Source of the DNA: Deinococcus sp. KSM4-11
Lineage (GTDB): Bacteria; Deinococcota; Deinococci; Deinococcales; Deinococcaceae
DNA: 64,000 bases
Assembly: GCF_004801415.1 (NCBI RefSeq)
Contig: NZ_SSNX01000001.1
Location: forward strand, 310,001-374,000
Direction of reading: 5' to 3'
Under the pieces are notes generated by a model, which saw only the letters and a list, made by a program, of their open reading frames with translations, was not told the DNA's origin and searched no databases. Shown here one piece after another: positions 57,175-64,000 of the stretch. Made by a program: the position numbers and the translations under genes. Numbering within the stretch: position 1 is the first letter of the stretch; every line of letters starts with the position of its first letter.

Positions 57175-57912
57175 TCAGTCCTCGTTCTCGTCGTCGGGCA
57201 GATCGGCGTTCGAGTACACGTTCTGCACGTCGTCCAGTTCTTCCAGCGCGTCGATCACGGTCATGAGCTTGCGGACGTCGTCCCCGCCGACGGCCACCGT
57301 GTTCGTCGCGATCATGGTCAGCTGCGCGCTCTCGATCTCGTAGCCCGCGCCGGACAGGGCGTCCTGCACGGCGTACAGGTCGTTCGGGGCGGTGCTGATC
57401 TCCAGGCCCTCGTCGGATTCCTGGATGTCCTCGGCGCCGGATTCGATGGCGAGTTCCTGAACCCGCTCGCTCACGTCGCGCACCAGCAGCACGCCCTTCT
57501 TCTCGAATTGCCACGCCACTGAGCCGCTGTTGCCCATGCTGCCGCCGCGCTTGTTGAACACCGCGCGGATGTCGGCCACGGTACGGTTCACGTTGTCCGT
57601 CAGCGTCTCGATGAAGATCGCCGTGCCGCCCGGGCCGTAGCCCTCGTACGTGACTTCCTTGTACTCGGCCGCGCCACCCTCGGCCCCGACCGCGCGCTTG
57701 ATGGCATTCTCGATGTTGTCGGCTGGCACCGTATCCGTCTTTGCCGCCGCGATGGCGTTCTTCAGGCTCAGGTTCCCGGCCGGGTCGCCGCTGCCGCCCG
57801 ACCGGACGGCCGCCTGAATGGCCCGGATGTGCTTGGAATACATCGCGCTGCGTTTCTTGTCGTTCGCGCCCTTCTTACGCTTGATCTGTGCCCACTTGCT
57901 ATGACCGGCCAT
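57175..57912 (-). CDS. YebC/PmpR-family (TACO1-like) regulator or translation protein
   Basis: 245 aa, complete. N-terminal [20 protein letters not shown] and the [15 protein letters not shown] [15 protein letters not shown], then [20 protein letters not shown] followed by NRTVADIR, and [13 protein letters not shown]. The family acts as transcription factors or relieves ribosome stalling on prolines, with recent reports favouring translation. AAGGAG lies 11 nt before ATG 57912. Confidence 0.95.
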   Translation of the reverse strand: MAGHSKWAQIKRKKGANDKKRSAMYSKHIRAIQAAVRSGGSGDPAGNLSLKNAIAAAKTDTVPADNIENAIKRAVGAEGGAAEYKEVTYEGYGPGGTAIFIETLTDNVNRTVADIRAVFNKRGGSMGNSGSVAWQFEKKGVLLVRDVSERVQELAIESGAEDIQESDEGLEISTAPNDLYAVQDALSGAGYEIESAQLTMIATNTVAVGGDDVRKLMTVIDALEELDDVQNVYSNADLPDDENED

Positions 57913-58042
57913 GTTTCAGAACACTCCTTGCAGGATGATCGCGCCGGGCCCCAGATGGGACGGCGCGTGACGGCAGGCATTCTAGCGTGCCGCGTCCAGG
58001 GTGCCAGCACTTCATGCCGTCGCGACCCGCCCGGAGTGGGGC

Positions 58043-58231
58043 CTAGCCGTCCTCGTCGTCGGGTTCGGCGACCGGATGCAGGGGAAGAAGGCGCTCTTCC
58101 AGCTCGCTGGGCGTGGGGGTGCCACGTTCCGCGTTGCTGGGCCCGGTGTCCAGGCCGCTGATCAGCACCTCGCCCCCTTGCTCGGTGGCGTCGGTGGGCC
58201 GCTCCGCCGGTGTCCGTTCAGGGGATGTCAT
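58043..58231 (-). CDS. Small acidic protein, 62 aa
   Basis: ATG 58231 (MTSPERTPAERPTDATEQGG) with TATGCT 7 nt upstream; the longer frame from 58252 has no such support. The chain is hydrophilic with an acidic end (PLHPVAEPDDEDG). No family recognised. Confidence 0.55.
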   Translation of the reverse strand: MTSPERTPAERPTDATEQGGEVLISGLDTGPSNAERGTPTPSELEERLLPLHPVAEPDDEDG

Positions 58232-58238
58232 GCCGCCC

Positions 58239-58244
58239 AGCATA
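58239..58244 (-). promoter_or_regulatory. Leaderless-type -10 (TATGCT)
   Basis: 7 nt before ATG 58231. Confidence 0.5.
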
Positions 58245-58268
58245 CGCGCCACCCGGCGTTCACGGCCT

Positions 58269-59309
58269 TCACTGCTGGGCGATACTGCGGTCTCCGATCA
58301 CCAGATGCAGGTCGCCCACGCCGGGCGCGGTCACCGTCGCGTGCCGCCCGACGATCGCCCGCGTGAGCGGCCGTTCCGGGTGCAGGATGCGGGCGAATTC
58401 GTCGATCAGGCTGTCCTGCACGGTCGCGCCGTGAATGCGCGCGTGGGCACCCACGCTGACGTTCGGGCCGAGCACCGAGCCCCGGATGCTGGCGTGCGGC
58501 CCGATCCACAGCGGGCCGGTCAGTTCGCTGTCCTGCACGCTCGCGCCCGGCTCAATCACGATCAGGCCGCGCAGGTCGCTGCTCAACACCCGGCCCTCGA
58601 CCCGGCCGGTCTGCTCGCCCAGGAAGTGCGTGTTCGCCACCAGCAGGTCGGCGGGGGTGCCCGCATCGCTCCAGAACCCCTGGAATTCCACGGCGCGTAC
58701 CACGCCGCCGCGCGCGGCCAGCGCCGTGATCGCCTGCGGGAATTCCAGTTCCCCGCGCTCGCTGGGCAGCAGGGCCGCCACGTCTTCCAGCAGTTCCGGA
58801 CGGAACGCGAACACCCCGCAGGCCGCCAGATCACTTTCCGGCTCGACCGGCTTCTCGACCAGACGGAGCAGCCGACCGTTCTCGACGATGGCCACACCGT
58901 ACGCCTGCGGGTTCGGCACACGTTTCACGCCGATCACGGCGTCTGCGCCGTCCTCCAGCGCCGCGCGCAGGGGCTTCAGGGAATCCTGGAAGAGGTTGTC
59001 GCCTAGGTACAGCAGCGCGGGCTGCTGTGCCAGGAACTCCCGTGCGGCCAGCACGGCATGGCCGGTGCCGAGCGGCTCCCGCTGCACGATGAACTGGAGG
59101 GGCCCCAGCTCCTGCGTGGCGTCGCGCAGATCCGGCTCGCTGCCGGGGCTGACGACCACGCCAATCCGTGCCACGCCCGCTCGGCGCAGCGCCTGCACGG
59201 CGCGGGCGATGATCGGCACGCCCGCCACCGGCACCGCGTGCTTGGGACGCGTGGCACTGACGGGCAGCAGGCGGCTGCCACGTCCGGCGGCGAGAATGAG
59301 GCCATTCAT
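58269..59309 (-). CDS. Sugar-1-phosphate nucleotidyltransferase with left-handed beta-helix, 346 aa
   Basis: N-terminal nucleotidyltransferase domain: LILAAGRGSRLLPVSATRPK, GPLQFIVQREPLGTGHAVLA, ALLYLGDNLFQDSL, LRLVEKPVEP. The C-terminal hexapeptide-repeat helix is VEGRVLSSDLRGLIVIEPGA and following. Similar to glucose-1-phosphate thymidylyltransferase-like archaeal/deinococcal enzymes. Product (dTDP- or UDP-sugar) unknown. TATAGT lies 12 nt upstream of the ATG. Confidence 0.88.
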   Translation of the reverse strand: MNGLILAAGRGSRLLPVSATRPKHAVPVAGVPIIARAVQALRRAGVARIGVVVSPGSEPDLRDATQELGPLQFIVQREPLGTGHAVLAAREFLAQQPALLYLGDNLFQDSLKPLRAALEDGADAVIGVKRVPNPQAYGVAIVENGRLLRLVEKPVEPESDLAACGVFAFRPELLEDVAALLPSERGELEFPQAITALAARGGVVRAVEFQGFWSDAGTPADLLVANTHFLGEQTGRVEGRVLSSDLRGLIVIEPGASVQDSELTGPLWIGPHASIRGSVLGPNVSVGAHARIHGATVQDSLIDEFARILHPERPLTRAIVGRHATVTAPGVGDLHLVIGDRSIAQQ

Positions 59310-59383
59310 GAAATCGGTTGCACTATATCCGTCCTCGATGAGCGCCGTCCGGACTCAGCGCCCGCTCTGCCCCTGAGCGGAGC

Positions 59384-60385
59384 TCACCGGCGCAGCGCGT
59401 CCTCTAGGGCGTCCGCGAACCCGTCCTCGGCATCCAGCCACGGGTAATGCCCGGCATCCAGCACGGTCACGTCCCCGTCGGCCAGGTCTGCGACGTACTG
59501 CACCTGCTCCGGGTACGCGCTGCGGTCGTGCGCTCCCGCGATCACATACACCGGGCGGCGCAGTTCGGTCAGGAAGGGCGCGTACTCGAACTCCCACAGG
59601 CCCTGGTTCACGAGCGCCTGCTGAACCTCGCCCCCGCCGATCAGCTGGCCTTCGGCATCCAGGAATTCCAGGTGCATGCGGCTGGCTGCGTCCTTGAAGT
59701 GCAGGGCGTTCAGCAGGTCGCGGGCGTTCAGCAGCGCGAAGGCCTGCTCGATCCGCGCGGCACCCACCTGCGGGTGCTGTCCCTCGGGCATGCTGGCGCG
59801 CAGGTCGGGCGCCGGGTCGTTCAGGGCCACGCCCTGGCGCGCACTGGCCTCGGACAGCAGGGTCAGGGCCAGATCCGGGAAATGCACCCAGGGATTTACC
59901 ACGATCACGCGCTCGGTGCGGGTCGGATACCGCCGCGCGTACTCCAGCGCCACCAGCGCCCCGAAGCCATGCCCCAGCGGCACGATCCGCTCGGCCCCCA
60001 GAAATTCGCGCAGCGCCTCCAGATCCCCGACCAGCGTGTCCAGATCCAGGGTGTCTGCGCCCTGCTCGGTGTCCTCCAGCGGGCCGCTGCGCCCGGAACC
60101 GCGCTGGTCGAGGTACACCGTGCGGCGGGGCATGCGCTCTGCGAACATGGCCTGGAACGAGTACGCGTTGTACCCGGGTCCGCCGTGCAGGAACACGACG
60201 GGCGCCTCACCGCTTTCCTCGCCCACTACCTCGAAGTACAGGTCGGCGCCGTTCAGGTGCTCCTGGTGAACCTTGACGTCGAGCAGGGCTTCGTCGTCCT
60301 GCCCGTCCAGGTCGGACAGGGTCGCTCGATCCGGGTCGCCCGGGGGGAGCGTCGGCTGGTCGCGGTCGGAAGAATCCGGAGTCAT
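59384..60385 (-). CDS. Proline-iminopeptidase-like alpha/beta hydrolase with Gly at the nucleophile position
   Basis: 333 aa, TAGAAT 6 nt before ATG 60385. HGGPGYNAYSF at residue 67 and YLDQRGSGRSGP are typical of the S33 iminopeptidase family. The elbow that should be G-x-S-x-G reads GHGFG (138-142), so residue 140 is Gly. The acid/His region AGAHDRSAYPEQ and VLDAGHYPWLD is still there. An acidic N-terminal tail of about 45 residues is extra. Inactive as a serine hydrolase unless another residue serves. Confidence 0.85.
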   Translation of the reverse strand: MTPDSSDRDQPTLPPGDPDRATLSDLDGQDDEALLDVKVHQEHLNGADLYFEVVGEESGEAPVVFLHGGPGYNAYSFQAMFAERMPRRTVYLDQRGSGRSGPLEDTEQGADTLDLDTLVGDLEALREFLGAERIVPLGHGFGALVALEYARRYPTRTERVIVVNPWVHFPDLALTLLSEASARQGVALNDPAPDLRASMPEGQHPQVGAARIEQAFALLNARDLLNALHFKDAASRMHLEFLDAEGQLIGGGEVQQALVNQGLWEFEYAPFLTELRRPVYVIAGAHDRSAYPEQVQYVADLADGDVTVLDAGHYPWLDAEDGFADALEDALRR

Positions 60386-60391
60386 GGCGTC

Positions 60392-60397
60392 ATTCTA
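60392..60397 (-). promoter_or_regulatory. Leaderless-type -10 (TAGAAT)
   Basis: 6 nt before ATG 60385. Confidence 0.6.
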
Positions 60398-60442
60398 GGG
60401 AGCGTGTGCGGCCCGGCGCCGACACGCGCGGCGCATGCACGC

Positions 60443-60448
60443 TACCCT
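60443..60448 (+). promoter_or_regulatory. Leaderless-type -10 (TACCCT)
   Basis: 6 nt before ATG 60455; divergent from the -10 at 60392-60397. Confidence 0.55.
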
Positions 60449-60454
60449 GCCGCC

Positions 60455-60742
60455 ATGTCCAGTCCCGACTCCGGCGCACCCCAGGGCATCGCGTTCACGC
60501 TGGACGGCGTGGACGAACTGGGCTTCGCGCGCATCCTGAACGACGTGATGCACGACGCCGCGTTCGGCCGCCCCCTGCAGGTGCAGGCCCAGGAACCCCG
60601 CGCCGGGCAGGCCGCGCGCCTGACCCTGGTGTTCCGCCCCGAGCACCGGACGGCCGCCGTGGACGCCATGCAGCGCCTGAAAACCATCCTCCTGCGCCAC
60701 AGCGTGCAGGTCGATTCCATTCACGTGCCGGGCGATCGGTAG
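60455..60742 (+). CDS. Hypothetical protein, 95 aa
   Basis: ATG 60455. Small soluble protein with an alpha/beta look: AFTLDGVDELGFARILNDVM and LTLVFRPEHRTAAVDAMQRL, ending VQVDSIHVPGDR. No membrane segment or cysteine cluster. No family recognised. The -10 at 60443 supports the start. Confidence 0.65.
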   Translation: MSSPDSGAPQGIAFTLDGVDELGFARILNDVMHDAAFGRPLQVQAQEPRAGQAARLTLVFRPEHRTAAVDAMQRLKTILLRHSVQVDSIHVPGDR

Positions 60743-60958
60743 GTCGACCGGCCCTCCAACGCGGTGTGAACGCTTGACCGATTCCATCGGCTGTTAAGGG
60801 AGCCTAAATCGCGGTTGGGACTGCGCCCCCGGCGTGGCCCCTACGATTGGCAAAACTGATGTTGCACGACGGGGTGAAGGGATCATCCAGGGCGTCACCA
60901 GCCCTGAGGCGTCGGCAGTCCTTCGGGCCCTACCCCAAAAGGAGACACACGGGCACTT

Positions 60959-61627
<669 letters not shown>

Positions 61628-61640
61628 GCGTCAAGGATTG

Positions 61641-61674
61641 ACCGGGCCACTCCAGTTCATGGATGTGGCCCGGT
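61641..61674 (+). terminator. Terminator after the DrRRA-like gene
   Basis: 10-bp stem (61641-61650 with 61665-61674), loop of 14 nt, 13 nt past the stop; TTCATGTGC follows. Confidence 0.6.
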
Positions 61675-61697
61675 TCATGTGCTTTCCCACGGGAGGG

Positions 61698-62354
61698 CTA
61701 TCTTCGGCGCCCGTTGGTGCGGCGGCCGAATACGACCCACGCCGCTCCAGCCGCGAGCAGTCCCACGCCCGCGTACCCCCACACGTTCGGGCCGGATGCC
61801 GCTGGCGTGACGACGTTCCCGGTGGTGGGCGCTCCGACCGGCACGACCCGGTCCGGGGCGACCGCGCCCGCGATGGCATCCACCGCCATGAAGATCACCG
61901 CGTAACGGAACAGGTCGGCACCGATGTTCCGGCTGCGGTAGTAGGACTGCGGGTAGGGGTAGTACCGACCGTTCTGAAGCTGGTACGGGTACGCGCTGCT
62001 GCGGGTGGCCGAATATGTCAGGGCCGTGCGGGGTACTCCGGCGGGCAGCGGCGCACTCTTCCACGCGCTGACCTGCGCGGGCGTGACACCGGCGGCGGCG
62101 GCCCGGTTCGCGGGGCTGGAGCGCACGCTGGCCGTGCTCGGGAGCGCCGCGCTGCGCTGGCTGGACGCCGACGAGCGGCTGGGCAGGCTTGGAGAGGGTC
62201 GGGGAGCGGTGTTGGGGGGGATCGAGACGCGCGGCACGCTGGTTCTGGGCACGCTGCGGCTACCGCCGAAACTGCCACCGCTGCGCCGGGCTGCGTCGGC
62301 CAGCCCGCCCAGCAGGGCCAGGGTCGTGAGCACGGTGGTCAGGGAACGCTTCAT
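61698..62354 (-). CDS. Secreted or anchored Ser/Arg/Pro-rich protein, 218 aa
   Basis: Signal peptide MKRSLTTVLTTLALLGGLAD. The next 70 residues are Ser/Arg/Pro-rich and probably disordered. A Tyr-rich patch (YPYQLQNGRYYPYPQSYYRS) precedes a hydrophobic stretch (LFRYAVIFMAVDAIAGAVA) and a C-terminal membrane segment (WGYAGVGLLAAGAAWVVF) before a basic end (GRRTNGRRR). Probably inserted in the membrane with an outward Ser/Pro-rich part. No family recognised. Confidence 0.65.
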   Translation of the reverse strand: MKRSLTTVLTTLALLGGLADAARRSGGSFGGSRSVPRTSVPRVSIPPNTAPRPSPSLPSRSSASSQRSAALPSTASVRSSPANRAAAAGVTPAQVSAWKSAPLPAGVPRTALTYSATRSSAYPYQLQNGRYYPYPQSYYRSRNIGADLFRYAVIFMAVDAIAGAVAPDRVVPVGAPTTGNVVTPAASGPNVWGYAGVGLLAAGAAWVVFGRRTNGRRR

Positions 62355-62440
62355 TCCCTCCAGTACGCGGCCCGGAGCGCGAAAGTTGCGCCTGCTGCTG
62401 CTGTCCTAGACCACCCCGGCTGCCCGACGGGGTGCGCGGC

Positions 62441-62446
62441 TACACT
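62441..62446 (+). promoter_or_regulatory. Leaderless-type -10 of the aromatic leader ORF (TACACT)
   Basis: 6 nt before ATG 62453; the mRNA would begin with the leader peptide. Confidence 0.65.
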
Positions 62447-62452
62447 CCAGGC

Positions 62453-62503
62453 ATGCAGTCTTGCAGCGCGTTCTTTTATTGGTTCCGGTTCCACCGGGCC
62501 TAG
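62453..62503 (+). CDS. Aromatic-amino-acid leader peptide ([16 protein letters not shown])
   Basis: 16 codons from ATG 62453 to TAG 62503. Phe-Phe-Tyr-Trp-Phe-Arg-Phe occupies codons 7-13, so six of seven residues are aromatic, covering all three aromatic amino acids. It lies directly upstream of the DAHP synthase gene, the first step of the aromatic pathway. It is leaderless. It fits a ribosome-stalling leader, as known for pheA, trpE and for aroF in corynebacteria. See the attenuator at 62492-62557. Confidence 0.85.
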   Translation: MQSCSAFFYWFRFHRA

Positions 62504-62557
62504 CCTTCGCGCTGATCACGACCCCACCGCCCGGTGAGCCCACAAGGCCGCCGGGCG
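62492..62557 (+). promoter_or_regulatory. Attenuator of the DAHP synthase gene (terminator/antiterminator)
   Basis: Terminator option: 62528-62534 pairs with 62551-62557 (7 bp), with inner stem 62538-62540/62546-62548; a CGTCTCTTCC pyrimidine tract follows. Antiterminator option: 62492-62499 pairs with 62529-62536 (8 bp) and excludes the terminator. Segment 62492-62499 lies in the last leader codons (His-Arg-Ala), so a ribosome reaching the stop masks it and allows termination. A ribosome stalled at the first Phe/Tyr codons leaves it free. Confidence 0.65.
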
Positions 62558-62595
62558 CGTCTCTTCCCGCCAGCATGGCAAAGGACCGTCCCCGC

Positions 62596-63684
62596 ATGAC
62601 GCACCCCGATCCGAATATCCAGGCAGGACGCACCGAGAACCTGAACGTGTCCGGGTTCACGCCCCTGATCACGCCCCGCGCCCTGAAGGCCCTGCACCCC
62701 CTGACCGCGTCGGCCGAGCGTACCGTGCTCGCCGGGCGCCGCGCGGCGCAGGACATCCTGCACGGCCGGGACGACCGGCTGCTGGTCGTGGTGGGCCCCT
62801 GCTCGGTTCACGACCATGCACAGGCGGTCGAGTACGCCCACCGCCTGGCCGGCCTGCGCGAACGCGTGAAGGACAGGATCGAGGTGCAGATGCGGGTGTA
62901 CGTGGACAAGCCGCGCACCACGGTGGGCTGGCGCGGCTACCTGCTCGATCCAGACATGACCGGCGCGAACGACATCAACCGCGGCCTGGAACTGACCCGG
63001 AAGCTGATGATCGAGGTCAGTGAACTGGGCCTGCCGGTCGCCACCGAACTCCTCGACCCCTTCGCGCCGCAATACCTGTTCGATGCCGTGGCGTGGGCGT
63101 GCCTCGGTGCCCGCACCACCGAGTCCCAGACGCACCGGGTGATGGCGAGCGCCGTGTCGGCCCCGATGGGCTTCAAGAACGGCACCGGAGGGGGTATCAA
63201 GCTCGCGGTGGACGCCATCGTGGCGGCCCGCGCGCCGCACGCCTTCTTCACGGTGGACGACGACGGACAGGCCTGCATCGTGCACACGCTGGGGAACCCC
63301 GACGGCCACGTGATCCTGCGTGGGGGCCGCAGCGGCCCGAACTCGGCCCCACAGTTTGTGAAGGAGGCCGCCGACCTGATGACCGCCGCCGGCCTGACCC
63401 CGGCGGTGATGGTGGACTGCTCGCACGCCAACAGCGGCAGCGACCACACCCGCCAGGGCCTGGTGTGGCGCGACGTGATGCACCAGCGCGCCGCCGGACA
63501 GCGTGCGATCAAGGGCCTGATGGTGGAGAGCAACCTCGTGGGCGGCAAGCAGCCCATTCCGGCGGACCTGTCCAGCCTGATCCCCGGCGTGAGCGTCACG
63601 GACGCCTGCGTGGGCTGGGACGAGACCGAGGCGCTGCTGCTGGAGGCGCACGCGGCCCTGGCCCGCGAGACCGTGCAGGGCTGA
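62596..63684 (+). CDS. aroF: 3-deoxy-7-phosphoheptulonate (DAHP) synthase, type I
   Basis: Condenses phosphoenolpyruvate and erythrose 4-phosphate, the first step of the shikimate pathway. 362 aa from ATG 62596 (AAAGGA 10 nt upstream); ATG 62575 would add 7 residues. Landmarks: [72 protein letters not shown] and [11 protein letters not shown]. Most like the E. coli AroF/G/H class (paralogue name uncertain). Feedback site cannot be judged. Expression probably controlled by the leader and attenuator upstream. Confidence 0.94.
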   Translation: MTHPDPNIQAGRTENLNVSGFTPLITPRALKALHPLTASAERTVLAGRRAAQDILHGRDDRLLVVVGPCSVHDHAQAVEYAHRLAGLRERVKDRIEVQMRVYVDKPRTTVGWRGYLLDPDMTGANDINRGLELTRKLMIEVSELGLPVATELLDPFAPQYLFDAVAWACLGARTTESQTHRVMASAVSAPMGFKNGTGGGIKLAVDAIVAARAPHAFFTVDDDGQACIVHTLGNPDGHVILRGGRSGPNSAPQFVKEAADLMTAAGLTPAVMVDCSHANSGSDHTRQGLVWRDVMHQRAAGQRAIKGLMVESNLVGGKQPIPADLSSLIPGVSVTDACVGWDETEALLLEAHAALARETVQG

Positions 63685-63706
63685 GCGCTGCCTGACTGCC
63701 AACATT

Positions 63707-63735
63707 GGCCCCGCCTACGGTTCCGTGGCGGGGCC
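63707..63735 (+). terminator. Terminator after the DAHP synthase gene
   Basis: 9-bp GC stem (63707-63715 with 63727-63735) with a small inner stem, 22 nt past the stop; no T run. Confidence 0.6.
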
Positions 63736-63752
63736 TGCGTCATGGTGGGAGG

Positions 63753-63926
63753 ATGACCGGACGAACCACTCCCGGCGGGGGCCGCCCGCCCTCGCAGCGG
63801 GCCAGCAAGGTCTGCGCGGTGTGCGGGCGACCCTTCACGTGGCGCAAGAAATGGGAACGCGACTGGGAGCACGTGAAGTACTGCTCCGACCGCTGCCGCG
63901 CCGCTGCGAAGAAGGTCGTCCCGTGA
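63753..63926 (+). CDS. DUF2256 zinc-binding protein, 57 aa
   Basis: ATG 63753. The DUF2256 signature is nearly complete: [20 protein letters not shown], then [16 protein letters not shown], with Cys-x2-Cys and Cys-x3-Cys ligands. The family often lies by photolyase or UV-repair genes. GGGAGG abuts the ATG. It ends in a GTGA overlap with the next gene. Confidence 0.88.
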   Translation: MTGRTTPGGGRPPSQRASKVCAVCGRPFTWRKKWERDWEHVKYCSDRCRAAAKKVVP

Positions 63927-64000
63927 CGGTGCCGTCTTCCCCGGCGCCCACCTGGGGGCTGGTGTGCATGACGGTCGGCCCGGAACTGCGCTTCCGCACG
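63923..64000 (+). CDS. uvsE: Start of a UvsE/UVDE-type UV-damage endonuclease (cut by window edge)
   Basis: GTG 63923 overlaps the DUF2256 stop (GTGA). The 26 codons read [20 protein letters not shown], then ELRFRT. GLVCxTVGPExRFRT matches my memory of the N-terminus of Deinococcus UvsE, an apurinic and UV-photoproduct endonuclease. Only the start is visible, so no catalytic residue can be checked. The DUF2256 neighbour supports the call. Confidence 0.6.
   Translation, partial: MTVPSSPAPTWGLVCMTVGPELRFRT

Noticed and set aside
59332..59337. TATAGT upstream of the nucleotidyltransferase gene (ATG 59309) as a leaderless -10
   Set aside because: 12+ nt from the ATG, outside the 5-9 nt range; kept only as a remark.

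Overview
The window is high-GC chromosomal DNA that fits the genus Deinococcus. The reasons are a bacillithiol-type monothiol redoxin, a UvsE-like UV endonuclease start next to a DUF2256 gene, a DrRRA-like response regulator, a cyanobacteria/Deinococcus-type lipid-A-disaccharide-synthase-related protein, and about 25 genes with a TANNNT hexamer 5 to 9 nt before the start codon, the mark of leaderless mRNAs. I see no tRNA, rRNA, CRISPR array, intact insertion sequence or prophage. Genes are dense on both strands and many neighbours overlap by 4 bp (ATGA, GTGA, once CTGA), which fixes several starts.

Layout. 1-2.1 kb: three unrecognised minus-strand genes, the first cut by the window edge. 2.2-9.7 kb: a bacilliredoxin-like fusion, an rRNA methyltransferase, mraY, a GNAT gene, rlmH, rsmI, pfkA and a frameshifted ridA. 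9.8-16.5 kb: division and wall cluster murG-murC-murB-ftsQ-ftsA-ftsZ; the first five genes overlap by 4 bp, while ftsZ is set apart by a hairpin. 17.5-23.3 kb: a siderophore uptake operon with two binding proteins, two permeases, one ATPase and a sucrase/ferredoxin-like protein. 23.3-34.6 kb: an aminotransferase, a two-component pair, lepA, an MFS exporter with a divergent MmyB-type regulator, a GNAT gene, a MOSC protein, rnhB and an RsmC-like methyltransferase. 34.8-40 kb: rpoD with a histone-H1-like tail, then a DUF4129-MoxR-DUF58 operon. 40.1-45.4 kb: an LpxB-related protein and a sugar ABC transporter (binding protein and two permeases, no ATPase) behind a consensus promoter and a LacI-type operator. 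46-53.4 kb: an AlbA_2 regulator, truD, a moaB operon, and recF with a DciA-like gene. 53.5-64 kb: N-formylglutamate amidohydrolase-like, polyprenyl synthase, alpha/beta hydrolases, a YebC/PmpR protein, a nucleotidyltransferase, a DrRRA-like regulator, DAHP synthase, DUF2256 and the start of uvsE.

The most striking signal lies before the DAHP synthase gene at 62.45-62.56 kb. A 16-residue leader ORF, itself leaderless, contains Phe-Phe-Tyr-Trp-Phe and Phe again. It is followed by two mutually exclusive stem options, one terminator-like and one antiterminator-like. This reads as ribosome-mediated attenuation of the first step of aromatic amino acid synthesis. Other points worth a second look are a probable CTG start in a CTGA overlap, an alpha/beta hydrolase with glycine at the nucleophile position, a redoxin fused to a colicin-immunity-like domain, an 11-codon leaderless ORF between rlmH and its divergent neighbour, and a 16-bp perfect hairpin among small membrane-protein ORFs near 56.8 kb.
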